A stretch of DNA of 41,660 nt. It comes from Desulfuromonadales bacterium (GTDB taxonomy: Bacteria; Desulfobacterota; Desulfuromonadia; Desulfuromonadales; Syntrophotaleaceae). The stretch lies in NCBI GenBank assembly GCA_030154185.1, contig JASKKK010000020.1, forward strand, positions 1 through 41,660, in the 5' to 3' direction. A program made the position numbers and the translations under genes. The notes beneath the pieces were generated by a model. The model saw nothing but the letters and a program-made list of their open reading frames with translations. It did not search any database and was not told the DNA's origin. Of this stretch, positions 7,017-15,821 are shown piece after piece (position 1 is the stretch's first letter; the number at the start of each line of letters is the position of its first letter).

Positions 7017-9428
7017 TTACCTCTCGCTCCACGCTCCCCTCGGCTCACCAGCGGCAAAACCTTCCAGGGGTTTTACAGGATCGGCCTGAACCCTGACGTC
7101 GACGACCCTGCTGCCTTGCTCCATATCTCCGGTAAAATAGACGTAACGATTGCGTCCCATGTTCTTGGCCGCATACATGGCGATATCCGCCCGTTTGAGC
7201 AGCTCTCCCATTTCTCTGCCATGCTGGGGGAAAACCACGATGCCGATACTGGGAGTTACCTCCAGCTCATAGGACTGAACCTGGAACGGCACCGCCATGA
7301 CCTTGAGAATTTTTCTGGCCACTGCGGTAATCTGGTCCTCGTGATCAACCCCCGGCAACAGAACGACCATTTCATCCCCACCCAACCTGGCCACCGTATC
7401 GTTGCGTCGGGTGCAGGAGTTGAGGCGCTGGGCCGAAGCCTGCAGCACCTTGTCGCCGGCGGCGTGCCCGTAGGTATCGTTAATGGTCTTGAACCGGTCG
7501 AGGTCGAGGTACATGATCCCCACCGATTTTGCATCCCGATCGGCTTGAGCAAGACTCTGTTCGAGGCGGTTTATGCACAGGGCCCGATTCGGCAAGCCTG
7601 TCAAGCCATCGTAAAATGCCAGTTGACGCACCCGCTCTTGCGCTTTTTTACGATCGCTGACATCAAGCAGGACACCCTGCACATACGCCACTTCCTGTCT
7701 CTCGTTTCGTACCGCCCAGATACGGGCATCAACCCAACATATGTCGCCGTTGCGTCGAATCAGCCGGAATTCGAGGGAAAAACCATCCTCTTCGTTCTTC
7801 TCCATCCGGGTTGCCGCCTCCGCAATCGCTCGGTCAGCATCATCGGGATGGATAATGGATAACAGGTTGACATTTCCCGATGTAAAATCCGACGGTTCGT
7901 ACCCGAACTGATTGACATTATTGGATACGAATTCCACTTTCCATTGGCCTGCCGGACTCCAGCGAAAGGCCACTGCGGGACTGTTGTTGACGATGGAAAT
8001 CAATTCCTTGTGCTGTGCCGATGTCGCCCGCAGTTTTGATTCCATGCGGGTACGCTCGATAATTTCCCGGTTAAGCTCGTTGCGGGAGGCCGTAACCGCC
8101 TTGAGATTGTCGATCATGCAATCGAAGGCACTGGCCAATTGTCCGATCTCATCTTTCCGACGAATGTCAAGCCGCCTGTCAAGACGTCCCTTGCCGATGC
8201 GATCAAACAAGGCAATCGCCTTTTCCAGGGGACGTACGATACCTCCGGCCACATAATAACCGACCACAAGAGAAAACAGAACGATACTCAACGCTACCAC
8301 AGATATGAGGAAAATCGCTCGTGACAGAGATCGGACGAAATGCTGCTGTATATCCCCGTAATCTTCCAGGTTGGCTCCCGCGACAATAATCCAATCCCAG
8401 GGTTCGAAATAGGTAATGGCGACCATTTTTTCCCGGTATTCTTCATCCGGGCTGTTGCGCCATAGGTAACGTTCGAACCGAACGGGTATCGTTCCCTGCC
8501 TGCGATCCCCCGCCACCTGAGAAGCCGTTTGCAGCAGGCGTCGTCCCACGAGTTGCCCCTGTCGGTCGGCCTCGGTAAGCATGTTTATGCCATCCAGATG
8601 ACTTTGAGGACTGATGAGCATCTTGCCGCGCTGGCTTCCTTTGCCGCCGAGAACAAAAACGTATCCGGTCTTACCGACGACAATATCGAGAATGCCGCTG
8701 CGCAGGCTGGACAGGCTTCGCTGCAGATAACCGACATACAGGGCACCGATAACCTCTTTACCGCTGCGGTCGAACAAGGGTTCGTATCGTGTTACATACC
8801 AGTCGTTGACAACAAAGGAACTCCCGGAAAAAGCTTTCCCCTGCAGAAGCGCCTCCACTACCCGGTTCGGGCTGCCATCCGGATTTTTATGCGGGATATA
8901 GGTGCCGATAGCCCGCGTGCCGTCTTCTTTTTGCACATTCGTGGCCACCCGCAGCATATCCCCGGATTTGTTCATTCGCTGAAACAGAGTACAGGTCATA
9001 CCCAGAAGATCACGAGCCTGGTCCACAACCGGTGAAGCAACACCCATTTCGGGATTCTTTCCGATCCATCGACCGCCGACAAGAACTTCCGGAAGCGTTA
9101 CATCCCGGGAACCGTGATCCGCCTGATTTACAACCCGCCAATGGATGTTCCGTGTACCGAAAGCCACCCCCCCCCGGCCTTCAAGCAGGCTCTTGGCGAC
9201 GCCGAGGTTACGTTCCAGAGCTTCGTCCTGCTGCTGCTGAACCGCACGACACATAAGGTAAACGTTCTCAACCACCTTGCGTGTTTCATTATGGATAAAA
9301 CGTTCCAGCTCCTCGGAAATAGAGCGATCGAGAACATGGACCTGGTCGATGGAAACTCCCACAATGGAAAAGGCCGTCATCAGAACAAGCAGCAATCCCA
9401 TTCCGATAATTTTGGTACGAATTTTCAT
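7017..9428 (-). CDS. Membrane diguanylate cyclase (Cache-HAMP-PAS-GGDEF)
   Basis: This is an 803-residue sensor. Membrane helix 1 is at about 8-27, with a large periplasmic Cache_3/Cache_2-type ligand domain at about 35-365. Helix 2 is at about 371-395 and HAMP at about 396-448. A PAS/PAC domain spans about 475-597 (ending VLLDVSDRKKAQ) and GGDEF about 603-765. The active-site motif reads GGDEM (683-687), a mild change from GGDEF. An RRND I-site (674-677) is present. No EAL domain follows. It probably makes c-di-GMP in response to a small periplasmic ligand. It is a monocistronic minus-strand unit. Confidence 0.92.
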   Translation of the reverse strand: MKIRTKIIGMGLLLVLMTAFSIVGVSIDQVHVLDRSISEELERFIHNETRKVVENVYLMCRAVQQQQDEALERNLGVAKSLLEGRGGVAFGTRNIHWRVVNQADHGSRDVTLPEVLVGGRWIGKNPEMGVASPVVDQARDLLGMTCTLFQRMNKSGDMLRVATNVQKEDGTRAIGTYIPHKNPDGSPNRVVEALLQGKAFSGSSFVVNDWYVTRYEPLFDRSGKEVIGALYVGYLQRSLSSLRSGILDIVVGKTGYVFVLGGKGSQRGKMLISPQSHLDGINMLTEADRQGQLVGRRLLQTASQVAGDRRQGTIPVRFERYLWRNSPDEEYREKMVAITYFEPWDWIIVAGANLEDYGDIQQHFVRSLSRAIFLISVVALSIVLFSLVVGYYVAGGIVRPLEKAIALFDRIGKGRLDRRLDIRRKDEIGQLASAFDCMIDNLKAVTASRNELNREIIERTRMESKLRATSAQHKELISIVNNSPAVAFRWSPAGQWKVEFVSNNVNQFGYEPSDFTSGNVNLLSIIHPDDADRAIAEAATRMEKNEEDGFSLEFRLIRRNGDICWVDARIWAVRNERQEVAYVQGVLLDVSDRKKAQERVRQLAFYDGLTGLPNRALCINRLEQSLAQADRDAKSVGIMYLDLDRFKTINDTYGHAAGDKVLQASAQRLNSCTRRNDTVARLGGDEMVVLLPGVDHEDQITAVARKILKVMAVPFQVQSYELEVTPSIGIVVFPQHGREMGELLKRADIAMYAAKNMGRNRYVYFTGDMEQGSRVVDVRVQADPVKPLEGFAAGEPRGAWSER

Positions 9429-9886
9429 AAAGAATCCGACGGAAAATAAGAAATCGGCGAGGATCGTTCATAGGCACCGCATACAAGTCTCATGAGACAC
9501 GCAACCATTATGCCAAGCGTAAACAATGGGATACTTCTCCGCCATTGAAAGCATCAGAAGCTTTTTCAGAATCATTTTTATCCGCGAACTGCCCCTCAAA
9601 GGGTTCCTGAATGTCCACGATATTGTGGCACGTTACCCGTGATAATACCCGGACGGCACACCAAAAACCCTATCTCATTATAACAACACAATCTTTATGC
9701 AGACAGCAAAGACATTCTAATTATCCCATTGGCATGACCGGAGTATTGGTTTTTACAACGGTGTTTTATAAAAAAACACAAATCCGAACAGATCAAACCC
9801 GGCAAACTGCGGTCTATGGGGTGGAGCCTCAAAAGAGCAACCATGGCTGAAGCTAAAATGAAGAAAAAAAAGAGAAAAATACCCCC
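9429..9886. other. Intergenic region without recognisable gene
   Basis: About 460 bp, AT-richer than its surroundings. The longest open frame (9611-9850, +) encodes 79 residues of Gln/Thr/Arg-rich composition with no ribosome site or family resemblance, so I do not call it. A perfect 12-bp palindrome lies at 9487-9498 upstream of the cyclase gene. Confidence 0.6.
9487..9498. promoter_or_regulatory. Perfect palindrome, possible operator upstream of the membrane cyclase
   Basis: GTCTCATGAGAC is a complete 12-bp dyad located 59 bp upstream of the cyclase start at 9428. Dimeric regulators often bind such sites, but I cannot assign a factor. Confidence 0.3.
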
Positions 9887-9915
9887 TTGTCACCCAGGGA
9901 CGATTTGTCTATAGT
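9887..9915 (+). promoter_or_regulatory. Sigma-70 type promoter of the small RNA gene
   Basis: TTGTCA (-35, 9887-9892) and TATAGT (-10, 9910-9915) are separated by exactly 17 bp. The predicted start, about 7 nt downstream at 9922, coincides with the first base of the long closing stem of the RNA. Confidence 0.75.
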
Positions 9916-9921
9916 GAATTT

Positions 9922-10117
9922 GCAGAAAGGCTCTCTGCTCTGCAGGTGAGGTTTTATTTGCCCCAGCGGAATAATTTAGAAATCGGGGTGACGAAGGTTG
10001 TGTTGTGAGCCAGCCCAACCTGGATTGGGACGCCTGATATGCAGCCTGTGATCCCCACTTGGTAAGGACTCGCTTGGAGGCCTTATAACCCACGGCAGCA
10101 GTGGAGAGCTTTCTGAC
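9922..10117 (+). ncRNA. ssrS: Structured small RNA, probable 6S RNA
   Basis: A promoter, a structured segment of about 195 nt and a terminator stand together with no open frame. The ends pair: CAGAAAGGCTCTC (9923-9935) with GAGAGCTTTCTG (10104-10115), one G bulged. Further pairing of the TGCTCTGC region with GCAGCA extends it. A long rod with a central opening and an inner hairpin (AGGTTG near 9995 with CAACCT near 10016) is the layout of 6S RNA, which binds the sigma-70 RNA polymerase by mimicking an open promoter. The tract GGCCTTATAACCCACGGCAG near the 3' side resembles GCCUUAAAACUGCGACG of E. coli 6S. Size and architecture fit well; family assignment rests on structure and that short similarity. 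Confidence 0.68.
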
Positions 10118-10159
10118 GAAAGCGCCTCGGACTTAACCGGGCGCTTTCTGTTTTTTTTT
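10118..10159 (+). terminator. Strong Rho-independent terminator of the small RNA
   Basis: GAAAGCGCC (10118-10126) pairs perfectly with GGCGCTTTC (10140-10148), followed by TG and nine T residues (10151-10159). Confidence 0.92.
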
Positions 10160-10331
10160 GAAGCAATTGCCATAAACCCTGAAAAATGCGGCGCCCGATG
10201 CCCTTCCCTAATCGAAAATGAAACCCTGTTTCATCCATAGCGATTTTCCGGTCCGCCCCCTTCAGACCTTGTAAGGCTTTTTCATGGACGATGCTCCGAC
10301 ACCCCATCTCTGTCACAGGAACCGACAAATC

Positions 10332-11543
10332 ATGTCCACCAGCCACGTTTCCCCCAGCAGTCCGCTTCACGATGATACCTTCCCCAGCGACGTCGTACAC
10401 CTGCATCGCGACGATAAGCAGATCATCCTGATAGGCACGGCCCATATTTCACGCGACTCCGTCGACATGGTGCGCAAGGTCATCGAAGCGGAACAGCCGG
10501 AGGCCGTCTGTGTCGAACTGGATGAACAGCGCTACCAGGCCATCAAAGACCCTCACCGCTGGCGCTCCCTCAATCTGGTTCAGGTGTTGCGTCGCGGGCA
10601 GGGTGCCTTTTTGCTGGCCAACCTTGCACTGTCGTCTTTTCAGAAACGCATGGGGCTGGGAACGGGAGTGAAACCAGGCGAGGAGCTTGCCGCAGCTGCC
10701 GAGGAGGCTGAAAAACGTCAACTTCACCTGAGTCTCATAGACCGCAGCATCCGCACAACCCTGTTAAGAGCATGGCGAAAAACCGGTTTCTGGAAAAAGC
10801 TCCGGCTGTTTTCGGCATTGCTGGCGGGTATGTTCGACAATACGCGGTTGGATGAGGAACAGCTTGCGCAATTGCGCCAACAGGATACCCTTTCTGCCCT
10901 GCTGGAGGAGATGGGAGACAATCTGCCGGACATGAAGACTATCCTGGTTGATGAACGCGATCGCTTCATGGCTTATAACATCACTCAAACCCCCGGTCGA
11001 AAAATCGTGGCAGTGGTCGGCGCCGCCCATCTTCCGGGGATTCGAAAAAACCTGTTCTGTTCCATAGAAGAAAGCGAAATCCGAGACATCGACCACATTC
11101 CGGAAAAATCCCGTTTATCGAAACTGATCCCCTGGGTGATTCCGGCCGTGGTCCTGTCTTTGTTCGTGGCCGGATTCTTTCTGGGAGACCGGGCCCGTCT
11201 GGCCGATGCGGCAACGGCCTGGTTTCTGGCCAACGGGGTGCTGTCCGCCGCCGGAAGCATCATAGCCCTGGGTCACCCGCTGACGGTGGCAACCGCTTTC
11301 GTAGCCGCGCCTTTCACCTCTCTCAATCCCACCATCGGAGCCGGTTTCGTTACCGGACTGGTTCAGGCCTGCGTAGCCGCACCCACCGTGCGAGATCTGG
11401 AAACCGTAAGCGACGATCTGGCCACAATGCGCGGTTGGTGGAACAATCGCCTTACCAGGGTCCTGTTGGTCTTTCTGTTTTCCAATCTCGGGTCGACAGC
11501 CGGCACATTCATCGCTTTTCACTGGCTCAAGGATCTCATCTGA
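10332..11543 (+). CDS. TraB/PrgY family membrane protein
   Basis: This 403-residue protein has the TraB/PrgY/GumN signature. The first GxxH-type motif is in ILIGTAHIS near the N-terminus, followed by the conserved EAVCVELDEQRY. The second motif, VVGAAHLPGI, lies in the middle. About four membrane helices fill the C-terminal third. The family has predicted metal-dependent hydrolase/chaperone-like activity; PrgY of enterococci limits pheromone activity, but the role in proteobacteria is unknown. The start at 10332 has AGGAA about 10 nt upstream; an upstream in-frame ATG at 10284 is less well supported. Its last 8 bp overlap the opposing L,D-transpeptidase gene. Confidence 0.88.
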   Translation: MSTSHVSPSSPLHDDTFPSDVVHLHRDDKQIILIGTAHISRDSVDMVRKVIEAEQPEAVCVELDEQRYQAIKDPHRWRSLNLVQVLRRGQGAFLLANLALSSFQKRMGLGTGVKPGEELAAAAEEAEKRQLHLSLIDRSIRTTLLRAWRKTGFWKKLRLFSALLAGMFDNTRLDEEQLAQLRQQDTLSALLEEMGDNLPDMKTILVDERDRFMAYNITQTPGRKIVAVVGAAHLPGIRKNLFCSIEESEIRDIDHIPEKSRLSKLIPWVIPAVVLSLFVAGFFLGDRARLADAATAWFLANGVLSAAGSIIALGHPLTVATAFVAAPFTSLNPTIGAGFVTGLVQACVAAPTVRDLETVSDDLATMRGWWNNRLTRVLLVFLFSNLGSTAGTFIAFHWLKDLI

Positions 11544-13338
11544 CCCCGATTACCCCGATCTCTGCATCATCCTCAAACACATCCGGAGCAGCCCTGGGGG
11601 TCATGCCGGAGACCGATCTCGAAATTCCAGGCCCCTGCTGCAACTCTGCCCGCAATTCCGGGTCCCGCTGGTAGACATCTTTGCGAAACTGCAGCCGACC
11701 CTGCGCATCGACCCAGGCCGTGCGATAAACAATATGCACGGGAATGGGCCGTTTGAGCCCCACGGTATAAGGCTTGCTGCCCTCCATTTCTTTTTGGATG
11801 CGCTCCTCGGTCCACCCTTCCTGCCCCTTCAGAAGGTACAAAGCAAGCTCCAACGGCCTTGCGATGCGAATACAGCCGGAACTGAAGGTACGTCGTTGTT
11901 TATCGAACAGGTACTGTGCGGGGGTATCGTGCAGATAGACATGGTAGGCATTGGGAAACATGAATTTCACCTTGCCCAGGGGATTCCACGGTCCCGGTTT
12001 CTGCCTTAACATTCCGGGGAAATTCTTCGCCGTCATTTTCTTCCAATCGATCGTTGCGGCATCGATAATGCGATCCGGATCCTTTCCCCAGGCCACGATT
12101 TCGTAATGATGCGATTCAAGGTAGGAAGGATCCTTCCTGAGCAAGGGGAGCTTGTCCTCTTCAAGGATGGTGGGAGGTACGGTCCAGTAAGGAGCGAAAA
12201 CGAGATAGGACATCAGGGCCGAAAAAACCGGCGTACGACGGAAGGAGGTTCCCACCACCACCGGCATACGCATGATCTCGCGCCCGCCGTCGACCACTTT
12301 CAGGGTGAAATCGGTGATATCGACCTGCAGGTAGCGGACGTTTGCATCCTGATCCTGATCCGGCTGGCGCTCTCGCTCGAGATTGAGATTGAGCTGTTCA
12401 ACGCGTCGGGCAACGGGAACATTGATCTGTTCAAGGGTATCCTCGCCCAGGATCCCGTCGGGGCGCAAACCGTGTCTGGCCTGAAAACGTTTCAGGGCCT
12501 TGACGACCGCCCCATCCATCAGGCGACTCGGTGACGCATGAACCTGTGCCAGATCACCGACGAGCACCAGGAAACGCCGCAGGTGCGGAACTCGGGCATC
12601 ACGATCTCCATACCGGACGGCGGGTCCGTCAGGCAACACCGGCCAGCCTCCGGCATATGCCAGTCTGCGGTAATAAGCCAGATAGACCGTCAAACGTCTA
12701 TACTCCTCCCCATAAGGAAGCAGCTCTTCCAGGACCGCCCTTACATCTCTGCTTCGCATGGCCTTGCGCAATACGCCAAGAGCATCGAGGCGGCCGGAAT
12801 TGGAGTGCCTCACCACAGGGACGGCCCGATGCGCAGCGATCCGCCCGGCAAACAGGTGGGAAGTATATTTCAGAAAGGCATCCGTCAGCAGAAGATCGAC
12901 CAGCGCCAGACCAATCGACTCGCATTCGGCACCGTAAGACTGCAAAAGACGGATCGACTCCAGACAGGTCACGAGAGTCTCGACATGGTAATCCGCGGGA
13001 CGCAGCCCCTCGGCCGCAATTCCCTGCAGGTGCTCGATCCATTGCCGCGCCTCGCGGGAGATCCGCCCGTCCCGGAACCAGGCGGGGCGATAAGCACGTT
13101 GCCGGTAAAAGGGAACCACTGCCTTGTGCAGCGACAGCCGGGCGGCCTCCACCTGCAGAACGGCGGAGGCCGCCATCCTGGTACTATCAAAGGATTCGAA
13201 CATCTGCTGCAACTGGCTTCCTATGGAAACGGATTCCGTCTGAACGGCTGCATGACCTTGCCCCCCAGCCGACAAACCGACGGAGAAAAGCATCATCATC
13301 CCCAGCAAAATCCATTTTCGCCAAATTGCCAAAGCCAA
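11536..13338 (-). CDS. L,D-transpeptidase (YcbB/LdtD-like)
   Basis: About 600 residues. An N-terminal hydrophobic signal segment is followed by the Ldt scaffold domain (about 80-270). A PG_binding_1 peptidoglycan-binding domain comes next (about 265-310; LKRFQARHGLRPDGILGEDT). The YkuD catalytic domain (about 335-490) has His470 and Cys489 in HD...SSGCIR. It forms 3-3 crosslinks or attaches proteins to peptidoglycan in the periplasm. I chose the TTG at 13338 because AGGAAAGG lies 4 nt upstream and a clean signal peptide follows. An earlier TTG at 13386 and an ATG at 13299 are alternatives. The ribosome site can fold into a hairpin. Confidence 0.9.
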   Translation of the reverse strand: MALAIWRKWILLGMMMLFSVGLSAGGQGHAAVQTESVSIGSQLQQMFESFDSTRMAASAVLQVEAARLSLHKAVVPFYRQRAYRPAWFRDGRISREARQWIEHLQGIAAEGLRPADYHVETLVTCLESIRLLQSYGAECESIGLALVDLLLTDAFLKYTSHLFAGRIAAHRAVPVVRHSNSGRLDALGVLRKAMRSRDVRAVLEELLPYGEEYRRLTVYLAYYRRLAYAGGWPVLPDGPAVRYGDRDARVPHLRRFLVLVGDLAQVHASPSRLMDGAVVKALKRFQARHGLRPDGILGEDTLEQINVPVARRVEQLNLNLERERQPDQDQDANVRYLQVDITDFTLKVVDGGREIMRMPVVVGTSFRRTPVFSALMSYLVFAPYWTVPPTILEEDKLPLLRKDPSYLESHHYEIVAWGKDPDRIIDAATIDWKKMTAKNFPGMLRQKPGPWNPLGKVKFMFPNAYHVYLHDTPAQYLFDKQRRTFSSGCIRIARPLELALYLLKGQEGWTEERIQKEMEGSKPYTVGLKRPIPVHIVYRTAWVDAQGRLQFRKDVYQRDPELRAELQQGPGISRSVSGMTPRAAPDVFEDDAEIGVIGVR

Positions 13339-13342
13339 ATAA

Positions 13343-13357
13343 CCTTTCCTTGAAAGG
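13343..13357 (-). promoter_or_regulatory. Hairpin covering the ribosome site of the L,D-transpeptidase, beside a G8/C8 run
   Basis: On the mRNA strand CCTTTC-AAG-GAAAGG forms a 6-bp stem that includes the AGGAAAGG ribosome-binding sequence. A run of eight C residues (plus-strand G8 at 13356-13363) abuts and partly overlaps it, giving alternative pairing registers. Confidence 0.4.
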
Positions 13358-13468
13358 GGGGGGTAAAGTTCACCGAACCTCTTCAAGTTCCACCGACAAC
13401 TTCCTCTTACCCCCGTCGTGGGAATATGCCGTTGATGCTACAAGTGTACCGCATTTTTACGGACAGGA

Positions 13469-14833
13469 TCAGGCAATCCATACCGTCTGAATGTTCACGA
13501 ATTCCAGAATCCCGTAGTGGGACAGTTCCCGTCCATAGCCCGAGGCCTTGACGCCCCCGAAAGGCAGGCGCGGATCGCTCTTGACCATGCCGTTGACGAA
13601 AACGGCTCCCGCTGCGATGCGCACCGCCAGGGCTTCGCCCCGCTTTGCATCACGATCCCACACCGAACCTCCGAGACCGAAAGGCGTATCGTTGGCCACC
13701 GCCGCCGCCTGTTCGGCATCGGCCACCCGAATGACAGACGCCACCGGACCGAACAATTCCTCATCATAAGCCGGCATCCCCGGGCCGACGTCGGCCAGAA
13801 TGGTCGGAGGGTAGAAAAAGCCTTTTCCCTCCACCACCTGCCCTCCCAACACCAGTCGGGCCCCGGCGTTTACCGATGTCTGCACCTGCTGATGCAGTTC
13901 CTCGCGTAAATCCCCGCGGGCCTGGGGACCGATCTGGGTGGCGTCGTCCAGCGGATCGCCGACCACCAGTTGCGTCATGGTCTTCTTGAACAGCTCGAGA
14001 AACCGGTCATAAACCTGTTCGAACACAATGAAGCGTTTGGCGGCGATGCAGCTCTGCCCCGAATTCAGGCAGCGGGCCCGGGCTCCGACCTCGGCCGCCT
14101 GTTTCAGATCGGCGCCGGGCGTGACGATAAAGGGATCGCTTCCCCCCAACTCCAGAACCGTTTTTTTGAGCATCTGTCCAGCCTTGGCCGCCACCTTGCG
14201 GCCGGCCGGTTCACTGCCGGTCAAGGTAACGGCGCATACGCGGGGATGCTCGATGACGCTGTCCACACCGCCGGATCCGATCAGCAAGGTCCGGAACACA
14301 TCGGATGGAAAGCCCGCTTCGACAAAAAGCTCCTCGATGACCATGGCGCAGCGCGGCACGTTGGACGAATGTTTCAGCAAGGCCGCATTTCCGGCCATCA
14401 AAGCCGGAGCCGCGAAACGAAACACCTGCCAGAAGGGAAAATTCCAGGGCATTACGGCCAGCACCACGCCCAGCGGACGATAAGCCACATACGAACGGGA
14501 GGCGTCGCTGTCCATAGGTTGTTGGGCCAGCATGACCGGCCCCTGCTGTGCATAATACTCGCATACCCAGGCACATTTTTCGATTTCGCCCCTTGCTTCG
14601 GTGATCGGCTTGCCCATCTCCAGCGCCATGATCCTCGCCAGTTCTTCGGAGCGCGTGCGCAACCGCTGTGCCACCGCCATAAGTCGTTCGCCGCGTTGCT
14701 CGAACGACGCCTCTTTCCAGCCCAGCCAGGCCTGATGCACCCGTTCAATGATTTCCGCAACCCCGGCGGCATCGTATTCCTCGAAAACCCCTGACTGCTC
14801 ACCGGTAGCAGGATTTATGGATACCATGCTCAT
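13469..14833 (-). CDS. Aldehyde dehydrogenase, succinate-semialdehyde dehydrogenase type (Sad/GabD-like)
   Basis: This 454-residue ALDH superfamily enzyme starts INPATGEQ. It has PWNFPFWQ in the Rossmann region, Glu228 in LELGGSDPF, and catalytic Cys262 in NSGQSCIAAKRF. It ends PFGGVKASGYGRE. The PWNFP/GQSCIAAKR combination and short length fit the YneI/Sad branch that oxidises succinate semialdehyde to succinate with NAD(P)+. The substrate cannot be fixed from sequence alone. The ATG at 14833 is set by AAAGGAG 7 nt upstream. No GABA transaminase gene is nearby. Confidence 0.9.
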   Translation of the reverse strand: MSMVSINPATGEQSGVFEEYDAAGVAEIIERVHQAWLGWKEASFEQRGERLMAVAQRLRTRSEELARIMALEMGKPITEARGEIEKCAWVCEYYAQQGPVMLAQQPMDSDASRSYVAYRPLGVVLAVMPWNFPFWQVFRFAAPALMAGNAALLKHSSNVPRCAMVIEELFVEAGFPSDVFRTLLIGSGGVDSVIEHPRVCAVTLTGSEPAGRKVAAKAGQMLKKTVLELGGSDPFIVTPGADLKQAAEVGARARCLNSGQSCIAAKRFIVFEQVYDRFLELFKKTMTQLVVGDPLDDATQIGPQARGDLREELHQQVQTSVNAGARLVLGGQVVEGKGFFYPPTILADVGPGMPAYDEELFGPVASVIRVADAEQAAAVANDTPFGLGGSVWDRDAKRGEALAVRIAAGAVFVNGMVKSDPRLPFGGVKASGYGRELSHYGILEFVNIQTVWIA

Positions 14834-15002
14834 CGATACATCTCCTTTCCAATGCGACAACGACCGTCATGTGATTGGGTTTCATCGTTCAACAACAGCG
14901 TACAGACAAGCTTCCGACTGCCCCATAAAAAACAGCGGATATTGAACCGCAGATCATTTTCTGCCATAGTATCGGCAGACGACACAGAAAGGAACCCTCG
15001 AT

Positions 15003-15806
15003 TTGGACACTGCCGACAACTTCACCCACTCTTTTGCCCGTCTCCACTGGCATTGGCGCCTGCAACGCTGGAAGCGCACCCTGTCGCGCTATGTTTCGGA
15101 TCCGCGCCTGCCTTACAGCCCGGTATGTATCTCGCGTCTCATCATCGGCGTCAATCTGCTATGGTTCGCCTGGATGATTCTGCGCGCGCTGATTGCCGGT
15201 CTCGGTCCCCGCGTCATTCTCAATCCTCCCACCGGATTGCTGATGTACTTCGGCGCCCAGCGCTGGAATCCCGAGGTTCTGATATTCCACCAGTGGTGGC
15301 GCTGCCTGACCTACGCCTACTCCCATGGCGGCCTGATCCATCTGGGATTCAACATGGTGGTACTTTACCAGATCGGTCCCCTCATCGAGGATCAGATCGG
15401 ATCGGCGCGCTTTTTCACCTTGTATACCCTGACCGCCCTGACCGCCACCCTGCTCGGACTGTGGTGGCATCCGGCGGTACCGGTGGTGGGGGCATCCGGT
15501 TCTCTGTTCGGGCTCATCGGGTTCGCCGTAACCTATTTTCACCGCCTGGGAAACCACGCCCACGGGGTGCGGAACTTCATGTTTCAATGGGCGGCCATCG
15601 CCTTTATTTTCGGCCTGCTGATGGGTGCGGATAATGCCGGTCACCTCGGCGGCGCACTCGGGGGAGCCGCCTTCGGCCTTCTTCTGCCCCTCGGCATGCG
15701 CAGCCACAAGGCAACGGCCCATCTGTTCGGCACACTCGCCATCGTAGCCGCCGTCGTCACCGCAGGCAGCCTGCTTCTGCAGATCGTCTTCCCTTATCCG
15801 ATGTGA
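15003..15806 (+). CDS. Rhomboid family intramembrane serine protease
   Basis: This 267-residue polytopic membrane protein has catalytic Ser165 in GASG (163-166) and His214 in a late helix (NAGHLGGALGG). HLGFNM (113-118) supplies the oxyanion His/Asn. About six membrane helices are visible after a 35-residue basic cytoplasmic N-terminus. Rhomboids cleave membrane-spanning substrates within the bilayer; the substrate here is unknown. The start is a TTG at 15003 with AAAGGA upstream; there is no ATG that keeps the N-terminal region. It lies 15 nt ahead of ybaK. Confidence 0.92.
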   Translation: MDTADNFTHSFARLHWHWRLQRWKRTLSRYVSDPRLPYSPVCISRLIIGVNLLWFAWMILRALIAGLGPRVILNPPTGLLMYFGAQRWNPEVLIFHQWWRCLTYAYSHGGLIHLGFNMVVLYQIGPLIEDQIGSARFFTLYTLTALTATLLGLWWHPAVPVVGASGSLFGLIGFAVTYFHRLGNHAHGVRNFMFQWAAIAFIFGLLMGADNAGHLGGALGGAAFGLLLPLGMRSHKATAHLFGTLAIVAAVVTAGSLLLQIVFPYPM

Positions 15807-15821
15807 TTCCGGACTTTTACC

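Noticed and set aside
9611-9850. 79-residue open frame on the plus strand
   Set aside because: Composition is atypical, there is no ribosome site and no family resemblance. It lies in AT-rich intergenic DNA.
9890-10093. Minus-strand 67-residue frame across the small RNA
   Set aside because: It runs antisense to a segment with a clear promoter, stem structure and terminator, and has no coding signs.
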